From positions 1-42,744 of the IMG/VR virus record IMGVR_UViG_3300031621_000009: a DNA stretch of 42,744 nucleotides; one strand, written 5' to 3'. The notes under the pieces were generated by a model. It saw only the letters and a list, made by a program, of their open reading frames with translations. It had not been told where the DNA came from and ran no database searches. The position numbers and the translations under genes are program-made. Each line of letters opens with the position of its first letter. Within the stretch, counting starts at the first letter, position 1. The stretch comes from a virus. Shown piece after piece: positions 10,301 through 15,706 of this stretch.

Positions 10301-11796
10301 CTCGTGCTGCCTCTTATGTTGGAGATTACTCAAGAAATCGTGTAACTAACTTCACTGGTAACTTTGCTGGAGATTATTCTCGTACTCGTGCTGCCTCTTA
10401 TGTTGGAGATTATTCTCGTAACCGTGCATTCTCTTATGTTGGAGATTATTCTCGTAACCGTGCATTCTCCTATGTTGGAGACTACTCAAGAGCTCGTGCC
10501 GCTACTCTTTACTACATAGGTAACTACGGAAGAACTCGTACTGGTACCTACACTGGTAACTATGGTCGTACAAGTACTCGAACTAGAACTGCTACAGGTA
10601 ACTACACAAGAGTTGGATATTATGCTGGAGACTACGTAGGCAACTACGCAAGAACTCGTATCACTAACTATGTCGGAGATTTCACTAGAGATCGTGTAAC
10701 TAACTTCGCTGGTAACTTTGTCGGTAACTATGGTCGTACTCGTGTAACTAACTATGCTGGTAACTTTGTCGGTAACTATGGTCGTACTCGTGTAACTAAC
10801 TATGTTGGTGACTTTAGTCGCAACCGTGTAACTAACTTCGCTGGTAATTTTGTCGGTAACTATGCTCGCGCATATGCCGGAGACTTTGTTGGTAACTACG
10901 CTCGTGGATATGCTGGCGACTTCGCTGGTAACTATACTGGTGAGTATGCTCGTACTTCTACAAGAACTCGTTACTCTGCATATATCCGTACTCGTACGTC
11001 GGCATATGTCCGTAACCGTTCTTCTGCGTACGCAAGAGATCGTGTAACTAACTTCGCTGGTGACTTTACTGGTAACTATGCAAGAACATTTGCTGGTAAC
11101 TATGCACGTAACTATGCTGGCAACTTCATTGGTGATTTCGTTGGTGATTTCGCTGGTAACTATGTCGGTAACTACACTAGACAGTTCGGTGGTAACTATG
11201 TTGGTAACTATGCACGTAACTACGTAGGCGAATATGCCGGTACATATAGCCGTGGATTCGCTGGTGAGTACACAGGAACTTACACTGGTGTCTACTCGAA
11301 CACGTTCGGTGGTAACTATGTTGGTAACTATGCACGTAACTACGTAGGCGAATACGCTGGTACTTACAATAGAACTTTCACTGGTAATTACTCACGTGGT
11401 TTCTCTGGCCAGTACACTCGCGACTTCGCTGGTGACTTTACTGGTAACTATGCAAGAACATTTGCTGGTGAGTACACTGGAACGTATGCACGTGACTTTG
11501 TAGGTGACTTCGTAGGTAACTATTCACGTGACTTCGTAGGTAACTACGGTCGAGTTCGTGTATCAGCTTACTCAAGATTGCGTAACTCTACATACACAGG
11601 TATTTACTCTCGTGACCGTGTATCAACATATGTTGGTGACTTCACTGGTAATTACTCACGTGGATTCACAGGCGATTACTCTCGTGACTTTACTGGTAAC
11701 TATTCACGTTCTTTCCTAGGTAATTACACTGGTGCAACAATCAGTAACACAGTAAATACGCCAGAAACATATACTTTGTACGTAAGGGTTGCTTAA
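7396..11796 (+). CDS. Giant tetrapeptide-repeat protein, probable fibre
   Basis: 1466 residues. Residues 1-~100 are an ordinary soluble N-terminus (PAQEVYLAVKVGEALAEAS). Residues ~100-175 and ~195-270 look like two diverged copies of one domain, each with 'GF.EM.D' followed by an 'L..RA..L' helix and a 'G..QL.S' turn. From about residue 272 to 1445 the chain is a near-continuous run of four-residue units: position 1 V/A/T/S, position 2 G/R/S/T, position 3 N/D/E/T, position 4 Y/F/R (for example VGNY, AGDF, ARTR, VTNF). A non-repetitive segment at about residues 800-905 interrupts the run. The protein is rich in Arg and Tyr, with very little Lys and no Cys in the repeats. A late promoter precedes it and a hairpin follows it. 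A structural fibre or sheath-like adhesin is likely. I do not recognise a named family, although I think similar repeats occur as hypothetical proteins in other marine myophages. Confidence 0.8.
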   Translation: MSASSIPLKIKNIDGDLQELTPAQEVYLAVKVGEALAEASAGDVGDISLTNGSNIGSFVDTYYNEPSGTHPMSAITGTTVTTTLKQVSGTASESGTDFARPVGYYADNSNPGFYEMVDSDLDNLTNRALKNLETLGLQGGFQLSSTSPGGDWTKHIDGVFSDTRGDGTTTSYHIWKKTSLSSPPAGVTTTRPVATDYDGSSSFNGFKEMSDAEIKYTLGQRAKSLRSTAGEIGSYQLRSSAQGAPISAGTWAPRGSAANTRRTIVDADYTRTRNSAYARTRISAYTRNRVSTYTRNSVDTFSRTFVGEYTGVYSRGFAGEYSRNFVGDYARTRASTYTRNRLTAFTGYFAGTYNRARVSVYTRNRVTPFTGTFSRTRASAYTRGRVSTYAGTYARTRTSVYTADYTRTRVSTYTGTYAGTYSRNRVSAYAGTYSRTRSSAYSQPYTRTRTSAYSADYTRTRITNYTRDRVTNFAGVFSRARVSAYTRNRVTNFAGNFVGNYARGFVGNYSRGFVGNYARGYAGDFVGNYARVSTRTSTRTRYSAYARTSTRTRYSAYARDRVTNFAGDFVGNYATTFTGNFAGDYARDRVTTFTGNFAGDYARDRVTNFAGNFVGNYATTFTGDFVGNYARTSTRTSTRTLNYTRTLYYAGNFVGDYSRARAFSYVGDYSRTRAQGTSYTGNYGRTRTGNYTGNYGRTRTGNYTGNYGRTRAASYVGNYGRTRATDYAGDFTGNYGRTRAASYVGDYSRTRATNYAGDFTGNYGRTRAAAFSYIGNYGRTRAAAFAYAGNYARTVSTSYSRSASYTRNSIGGGSYQSDVYIDGKGGSTYWDVGYNQISVLIRLFGNVYATFGASDGLGGTVSANTTALLISGHRYDRGTLRYTHTYGGVYGVSYTHWSGGGTSYTGNYSSTAYYTRNATSYYTRNRTGTNYYVGDYSRNNAGTNYYVGDYSRNRVTNFTGDFVGNYGRTRAASYVGDYSRNRVTNFTGNFAGDYSRTRAASYVGDYSRNRAFSYVGDYSRNRAFSYVGDYSRARAATLYYIGNYGRTRTGTYTGNYGRTSTRTRTATGNYTRVGYYAGDYVGNYARTRITNYVGDFTRDRVTNFAGNFVGNYGRTRVTNYAGNFVGNYGRTRVTNYVGDFSRNRVTNFAGNFVGNYARAYAGDFVGNYARGYAGDFAGNYTGEYARTSTRTRYSAYIRTRTSAYVRNRSSAYARDRVTNFAGDFTGNYARTFAGNYARNYAGNFIGDFVGDFAGNYVGNYTRQFGGNYVGNYARNYVGEYAGTYSRGFAGEYTGTYTGVYSNTFGGNYVGNYARNYVGEYAGTYNRTFTGNYSRGFSGQYTRDFAGDFTGNYARTFAGEYTGTYARDFVGDFVGNYSRDFVGNYGRVRVSAYSRLRNSTYTGIYSRDRVSTYVGDFTGNYSRGFTGDYSRDFTGNYSRSFLGNYTGATISNTVNTPETYTLYVRVA
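9430..9525 (+). repeat. Exact 36-bp tandem repeat (2.7 copies)
   Basis: Two full identical 36-base units (9430-9465, 9466-9501) and 24 bases of a third, encoding YTGNYGRTRTGN. Exact identity including third codon positions shows a recent expansion. Confidence 0.9.
11184..11354 (+). repeat. 51-bp exact direct repeat spaced 120 bp
   Basis: Bases 11184-11234 and 11304-11354 are identical, so the offset is 120 bases or 40 residues. The intervening sequence also follows the tetrapeptide rule. It fits duplication by recombination inside the repeat gene. Confidence 0.9.
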
Positions 11797-11817
11797 TCGC
11801 TCTTACTATGGTATAAT
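11789..11817 (+). promoter_or_regulatory. Possible sigma70 promoter with extended -10
   Basis: TTGCTT (11789-11794), a 17-base spacer, then TATAAT (11812-11817) preceded by TGG, giving an extended -10. The -35 matches only three of six bases and overlaps the stop codon of the repeat gene. It could feed the coiled-coil/glycosyltransferase/oxygenase genes, but a hairpin follows at once. Confidence 0.4.
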
Positions 11818-11825
11818 GAGAACAG

Positions 11826-11853
11826 GACGGGTCATTGGTTTGACCCGTCTTAT
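11826..11853 (+). terminator. Hairpin after the tetrapeptide-repeat gene
   Basis: GACGGGTCA pairs perfectly with TGACCCGTC around a six-base loop (TTGGTT), followed by TTATCT. The nine-base GC-containing stem fits a terminator, but the T run is short, so it may be leaky or serve as an mRNA 3' stabiliser. Confidence 0.65.
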
Positions 11854-11906
11854 CTCAGCACTATATACATTATAATTAAATTGAATTGAACTCTCTGGAG
11901 ATTTTA

Positions 11907-12368
11907 ATGAGCCGTAAGCAATGGATGGAAAACGCCTTCTGGGAAACCGAAGCAAAGAAAGAAGTTAACTGTATTCTAGAACTCGAAGATGATGTTGGTC
12001 GGATTACTCGCCAACAAATGTTTTTACAACGTATCAATAAAGACGGTAGTGAAAACGAATTATTTAATGAAGTAATTGATGCACTAGGAGAAGACGCGAT
12101 TGATGCTGAAACAGTAGATCGTGTAACTCGTAAGTCAGCAGAAGTAGAAGAAGAGAAAATGCGTGAGGATGAACATCAAAAGGCACGCAAACTAGAAAAA
12201 CTCTTTAACTACAAAATGGAAGCGTTCGAAGTCGAAGAGATTAAAAATTCTAAAAACCGTAAGTTAAAGGCAAAATTGCGTCGGGCAAAGTCAAAGATTG
12301 AAGTAGATATGTACTCAATCATGATTCTACAAGACCAACTTGAGGCCGCAGCTGATGGAAAAGAGTAA
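11907..12368 (+). CDS. Charged coiled-coil protein, unknown function
   Basis: 153 residues. I take the ATG at 11907, seven bases after a CTGGAG ribosome-binding site, rather than the TTG 21 bases upstream. The protein is highly charged and almost wholly helical. Residues ~75-145 hold a long amphipathic stretch with EVEEEKMREDEHQKARKLEK and AKLRRAKSKIEVD, expected to form a coiled coil. The start of the glycosyltransferase gene overlaps its 3' end by 14 bases. Its place between a giant repeat protein and a modification pair suggests a fibre assembly chaperone or scaffold, comparable in role (not in sequence) to T4 gp57A. That role is inference. Confidence 0.7.
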   Translation: MSRKQWMENAFWETEAKKEVNCILELEDDVGRITRQQMFLQRINKDGSENELFNEVIDALGEDAIDAETVDRVTRKSAEVEEEKMREDEHQKARKLEKLFNYKMEAFEVEEIKNSKNRKLKAKLRRAKSKIEVDMYSIMILQDQLEAAADGKE

Positions 12369-13092
12369 AGGTTTTATTATAGTTGCGTCTAAGAAGCGCA
12401 ACTTCTATGTGTACGCGATCAACCTTGCTGAATCTCTTAGGGATTATTATGAACCCGAAGAAGAATGTAAGATTTGTTTGGTAACCGAAGAACAATTTCT
12501 TGATGATCGTGGTCGTGATGTTGCAGACGATATTATCTTTTGTGATGATCACTATCGCGCTAAGTTATACGGTATGGCAAAATCTCCGTATGATATAACA
12601 ATGTATATTGATGCTGACATGGAATGTGAGCACGAAGATATTATTAAAGTTTGGGATGAAATGAAAGATCACGACGTGGTCTTCTCAGCATTGACTGATG
12701 ACCGTGATTACATTTATGCGGAACGTGATTTCTCCACACCAGAAGGTATGGCTAAATTTACTCTTTGTGGTGGTGTGTGTCTATATGATATGTCTAAACC
12801 AATAGTTCGTGAATTTATGGATGATTGGTGGGACTTAACGTACAGACAAATGAATGATACTTGGTGGCCAGAAGGTTATATTGATTCTCTAAAGTCTTGG
12901 GATCAATTCTCTCTTTGGTGGTTAACTGAGAAAGAACCTAAATATAAAGACCTCAAAGTTGGTATCTTCGATGATGACTTGAGGTGGAATTATTACAATG
13001 CCCTTAATTGGGCAATCACAAAACCCGAAAATGGGCCGGTGATATTACGTCACTTCTCTGCTGGGTTAAACAAGGATACTCCAATCGTATGA
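12355..13092 (+). CDS. GT-A type glycosyltransferase
   Basis: 245 residues. The ATG at 12355 lies inside the end of the preceding gene and is preferred to a TTG 15 bases upstream. The N-terminus GFIIVASKKRNFYVYAINLAESL is typical of nucleotide-diphospho-sugar transferases. MYIDADMECE at residues 83-92 supplies the DXD motif (D86, D88) that binds metal and the sugar nucleotide. CGGVCLYD (about 138-145) and the Trp-rich WWDLTYRQMNDTWWPEGY region (about 156-173) fit an acceptor site. The C-terminal HFSAG is also usual in this fold. There is no membrane segment. Its stop overlaps the start of the oxygenase-like gene (ATGA), so the two enzymes are probably made together. I infer that the target is a virion protein, the adjacent repeat fibre being the best candidate. 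Confidence 0.75.
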   Translation: MEKSKGFIIVASKKRNFYVYAINLAESLRDYYEPEEECKICLVTEEQFLDDRGRDVADDIIFCDDHYRAKLYGMAKSPYDITMYIDADMECEHEDIIKVWDEMKDHDVVFSALTDDRDYIYAERDFSTPEGMAKFTLCGGVCLYDMSKPIVREFMDDWWDLTYRQMNDTWWPEGYIDSLKSWDQFSLWWLTEKEPKYKDLKVGIFDDDLRWNYYNALNWAITKPENGPVILRHFSAGLNKDTPIV

Positions 13093-13796
13093 CACAGGTA
13101 AACGACCAATATCTTAAGCACGTTGAGGTTAACAACCCTGAACTGCTAGAGATTCTAAACGAATACTCCAAGTTGCATACCATGCAAGGTTTCGAAGAAA
13201 ACTGTCACTTGTCCTCATCACAAGCCATCCGTCAGCGCGACTTCTATGTGGGCCCTAAGCACATGAACGAGATTGTCGGACAAGGTACAGGACACGAAGG
13301 TTTTCCAGACGAACTTGTTGGTTATAACTTTAAACTTTCTGACAAAGCACACATGATGTTTGAGCAGGATGCAGACCCACTCTTTAAAAGAGACATGACT
13401 CTACATCTCCGTGACCTAAACGATAAGATGATGAACTTCTTATCGGTCAAGCATAATGCTCTTGCAGCAGTATATCCGCCAGGTGGATTTATCTCATGGC
13501 ACAACAATGCAAATGCTCCGGGCTATAACCTAATCTTTTCTTATTCAGAAGACGGTTCAGGTTACTTCGAATATATTCATCCTGAAACCAAGGAAGTTAT
13601 TCGTAGTCAAGACGAAGCAGGTACATGGACATGTAAAGCAGCATACTTCGGTCATTATGGACAAGATGATCAGATTATGTACCATGCCGCGTCTACTGAT
13701 GATTGGCGTTGTACTGTATCTTATGTATTTGATCACTCAGACGAATCTATCGCTTTGCGTGAAATGGTATTAACAGATATCGAATCTGTAGAATAA
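13089..13796 (+). CDS. 2OG-Fe(II) oxygenase-like protein (HxN variant)
   Basis: 235 residues from the ATG at 13089, which overlaps the stop of the glycosyltransferase gene; an upstream ATG at 13008 would overlap it by 85 bases and is less likely. The second half looks like a double-stranded beta-helix: YPPGGFISWHNNANAPGYN, GSGYFEYIHPE, then MYHAASTDDWRCTVSYVF. H138, N140 and H199 sit where the HxD...H iron triad would be, and R207, eight residues after the second His, fits the 2-oxoglutarate-binding Arg. An Asn in place of Asp is unusual. A paralogue with the same motif is encoded at 39415-40059. A role in hydroxylating a phage protein is inferred from the coupling to a glycosyltransferase; an inactive or metal-free version is possible. 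Confidence 0.65.
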   Translation: MTQVNDQYLKHVEVNNPELLEILNEYSKLHTMQGFEENCHLSSSQAIRQRDFYVGPKHMNEIVGQGTGHEGFPDELVGYNFKLSDKAHMMFEQDADPLFKRDMTLHLRDLNDKMMNFLSVKHNALAAVYPPGGFISWHNNANAPGYNLIFSYSEDGSGYFEYIHPETKEVIRSQDEAGTWTCKAAYFGHYGQDDQIMYHAASTDDWRCTVSYVFDHSDESIALREMVLTDIESVE

Positions 13797-13823
13797 AATC
13801 TATATCTTCAAGCCTTAAGCTCT

Positions 13824-13831
13824 TATAAATA
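13824..13831 (+). promoter_or_regulatory. T4-type late promoter (TATAAATA)
   Basis: Exact TATAAATA in the 75-base gap after the oxygenase-like gene, 41 bases before the ATG of the Ig-like protein. Confidence 0.8.
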
Positions 13832-13871
13832 GAGGTAGACGTTTTATAAACAGTTTAAGGTTTTGAAGAAT

Positions 13872-14228
13872 ATGGCAACTTACGAAGATTTTACGATTGA
13901 TCAAGGTTCTGACTTAGCTCTACAAATAGAGTTGGTTGAACCGGATGGGTCTATTAAAAACTTAAACGGTTATACTGTTAGTGCTAAGATGAAGAAGACT
14001 TTCAGAAGCACAGCTGCTGATACCGTTGAATTCACATCTATTGTTGCGGATCCTGCCGAGAGCGGTGTGGCCACAATCTCCCTTACTAATACTCAAACCG
14101 ATGCCCTATCTAGTCGTGGTAGATACGTCTATGACGTTGAACTAAGTTACATAGGCGCTGATGGTGAGACTATCGTAGAAAGAGTTTTAGAAGGCAAAAT
14201 TAAAGTCAACCCTTCGGTCACAAGGTAA
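13872..14228 (+). CDS. Ig-like / BppU-N-like small structural protein
   Basis: 118 residues from the ATG at 13872 (an in-frame TTG nine bases upstream is less likely). The sequence runs as a single beta-sandwich: YEDFTIDQGSDLALQIEL, then GYTVSAKMKKTF, ATISLTNTQTDALSSRGRYVYDVEL and ERVLEGKIKVNPSVTR. This is the pattern seen in the N-terminal domain of BppU-type baseplate upper proteins and in small Ig-like virion proteins of marine myophages, which usually attach a fibre to the baseplate. It is followed seven bases later by a fibre-type gene, in keeping with an adaptor role. The fold is fairly clear; the place in the particle is inferred. Confidence 0.65.
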   Translation: MATYEDFTIDQGSDLALQIELVEPDGSIKNLNGYTVSAKMKKTFRSTAADTVEFTSIVADPAESGVATISLTNTQTDALSSRGRYVYDVELSYIGADGETIVERVLEGKIKVNPSVTR

Positions 14229-14235
14229 TACCCTT

Positions 14236-15102
14236 ATGCCTATACGGAAGATATCCTCGACTGGCCCTGCTAGCGACACGCAAGTCAAGAGAATTGTCAG
14301 TGTTGGTACTGGTGGCACTAAGGTAAAAAGAATCACTGTCGGTCGTCCTATCAGTGCTGTGACTCAACATATCGGTGCAAACATCAAATCATTTGATGGG
14401 TTGGGTGATATCCCTAGTATCGAAGAGTTAAAGCTTGGTGAGTTCGGGATTAACACTCAAGACGGTAAAGTCTATATAAAGAGAGAGTATGATGGGGGAA
14501 TTCAGACAATCGTAGAGATTGGAACTGGAACCGACAATCTTTCTGCTACAACAACATTCAACTCCTACATATACACCTCAGACGGAACCCTACAAACAAT
14601 TGGTGGAGTTGATGATTCTGGTAACGTACTAGATTATGACCCTAACCCAAATTTCGCCTCAAAAGTTCAGGTATATCTAAACGGTGTCTTACTCAACCAA
14701 GGGATTGACTACGTTGCAGATACAGGGGACAGTATTGTCCTAACACACCTAGTAGATGCTGAGATGGTAATACAGATAGCAGCCTACAACTCGACAGGTG
14801 TTTCTCTTGGTAACGATCTTATCGTAGATGATCACTTTGCATTTACAGTAGGCACAGACGAAGAAACCAGATTCTATCACAATAGCGTAGATTCCATATT
14901 AAAACATATGGGATTCAATGGTGCTAAATTTAAGATACAATATCTTAATGATGATAGGTTTATACTGGACGATTCGGGTGTTCAACTTCTTGGCCTCTAT
15001 ACTTTAAATGGTGAAGCAGTTGCTACCCAAACTAAAATAGATGAACTAGAGGCAAGACTCGCGTCATTAGACAGTGACCTTGCAGCGCTACAAAATCTAT
15101 AA
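14236..15102 (+). CDS. Tail fibre protein with Mtd-N-like segment
   Basis: 288 residues. The N-terminus is Ser/Thr/Lys-rich (VKRIVSVGTGGTKVKRI). Residues ~61-83 read IEELKLGEFGINTQDGKVYI, a pattern shared with the N-terminal domain of major tropism determinant-type and many other fibre proteins. Residues ~143-178 (VQVYLNGVLLNQGIDYV...VLTHLVDAEMVIQIAAYN) are a beta-domain also seen at 15277-15642 and near the end of the 1970-residue protein. The last ~25 residues form a short coiled coil (IDELEARLASLDSDLAALQNL), as if for trimerisation. No reverse transcriptase or variable/template repeat is present, so tropism switching is not implied. It is likely a short fibre or a baseplate-side fibre segment. 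Confidence 0.7.
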   Translation: MPIRKISSTGPASDTQVKRIVSVGTGGTKVKRITVGRPISAVTQHIGANIKSFDGLGDIPSIEELKLGEFGINTQDGKVYIKREYDGGIQTIVEIGTGTDNLSATTTFNSYIYTSDGTLQTIGGVDDSGNVLDYDPNPNFASKVQVYLNGVLLNQGIDYVADTGDSIVLTHLVDAEMVIQIAAYNSTGVSLGNDLIVDDHFAFTVGTDEETRFYHNSVDSILKHMGFNGAKFKIQYLNDDRFILDDSGVQLLGLYTLNGEAVATQTKIDELEARLASLDSDLAALQNL

Positions 15103-15150
15103 CACTTACATAATCCCTATAACAAACTACATAGTTTTTCTATAGTATAG

Positions 15151-15188
15151 CAAGTACTTGCCTATTCACTAGTGGATTATGCTATAAT
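15151..15188 (+). promoter_or_regulatory. Possible sigma70 promoter with overlapping palindromes
   Basis: TGCTATAAT (15180-15188) is an extended -10. TTGCCT (15158-15163) could be the -35 with a long 19-base spacer. A perfect 12-base palindrome, GCAAGTACTTGC (15150-15161), overlaps the -35 and an 8-base palindrome, CACTAGTG (15167-15174), sits in the spacer. Both could be operators. This is pattern evidence only. Confidence 0.35.
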
Positions 15189-15232
15189 GAGTATTTTTAT
15201 TAAGTTAGTCGCCGTACAAAGATTTAATTTAG

Positions 15233-15240
15233 TATAAATA
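15233..15240 (+). promoter_or_regulatory. T4-type late promoter (TATAAATA)
   Basis: Exact TATAAATA, 37 bases before the ATG at 15277, in a 174-base gap that otherwise holds the palindromic region at 15150-15188. Confidence 0.8.
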
Positions 15241-15276
15241 CATTGGTATTCAAACTATCACATAGTAATACATCTT

Positions 15277-15642
15277 ATGATTAATATCAATAATAAATCT
15301 ATAAACCGTATACTCGCCGAGAGTCTTTTTAACTTAGCTAAGTCCAAGGAAGTACAAGTTACAGCTGAGCCTGGGCAAGAAACTCAATTATTCGAGTTAA
15401 TAGAAGGTACGTCATCATCAACCAGTGGTCGCACAGTTATACCAGAAGCACAATCTATAACTGCCTTAGGCGACACTGCACTATTCACCCTGAATGGAAC
15501 CCCGACTCGTGACGATTTGATCGACGTTTGGGTCAATGACGTTCTTCAACATCCCGAAGAAATATATGAGACTATCGAAGATACTATACAGTTTTTTGAG
15601 ATTCCTCCAGTAGGAACGGACATCTATATTAAATTTCGTTAA
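15277..15642 (+). CDS. Small fibre-associated protein with beta-domain
   Basis: 121 residues. Residues 1-~35 are helical and amphipathic (SINRILAESLFNLAKSKEV), followed by a linker rich in Ser, Thr and Glu. The C-terminal ~50 residues (ALFTLNGTPTRDDLIDVWVNDVLQ, then QFFEIPPVGTDIYIKFR) match in pattern the 'VFLNGVLQ...V' beta-domain of the neighbouring fibre proteins. There is no clear ribosome-binding site, but a late promoter lies 37 bases upstream. It is probably a small virion or fibre-attachment protein placed ahead of the giant fibre gene. No named family is recognised. Confidence 0.6.
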   Translation: MININNKSINRILAESLFNLAKSKEVQVTAEPGQETQLFELIEGTSSSTSGRTVIPEAQSITALGDTALFTLNGTPTRDDLIDVWVNDVLQHPEEIYETIEDTIQFFEIPPVGTDIYIKFR

Positions 15643-15706
15643 TATATTATTAAATATTTTAATTATAATACAATCAACCACTCAACTATAATCTAGGAGA
15701 TACCTA

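Larger units (their letters stand above)
8205..11735 (+). repeat. 12-bp-period coding repeat (about 270 tetrapeptide units)
   Basis: The DNA repeats with a 12-base period in frame, with units such as GGTAACTATGGT and CGTACTCGTGCA. The run is broken once, at about 9800-10110, by unique sequence. Some copies are identical over long distances, which points to recent duplication within the gene. It is not a CRISPR array: the period is codon-phased and there are no unique spacers. Confidence 0.9.

Noticed and set aside
8501-11047. Extra ORFs in other frames within the tetrapeptide-repeat gene
   Set aside because: They follow the 12-base period of the real gene and give low-complexity products; shadows.
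8205-11735. CRISPR-like array
   Set aside because: The repeats are coding, with a period of 12 bases in frame and no spacers.
13008-13088. Longer N-terminus for the first oxygenase-like protein
   Set aside because: Would overlap the glycosyltransferase by 85 bases; the ATGA junction at 13089 is the usual coupling arrangement.
14236-15102. Diversity-generating retroelement suggested by the Mtd-N-like segment
   Set aside because: No reverse transcriptase and no template/variable repeat pair in the window; the segment is common in fibres.
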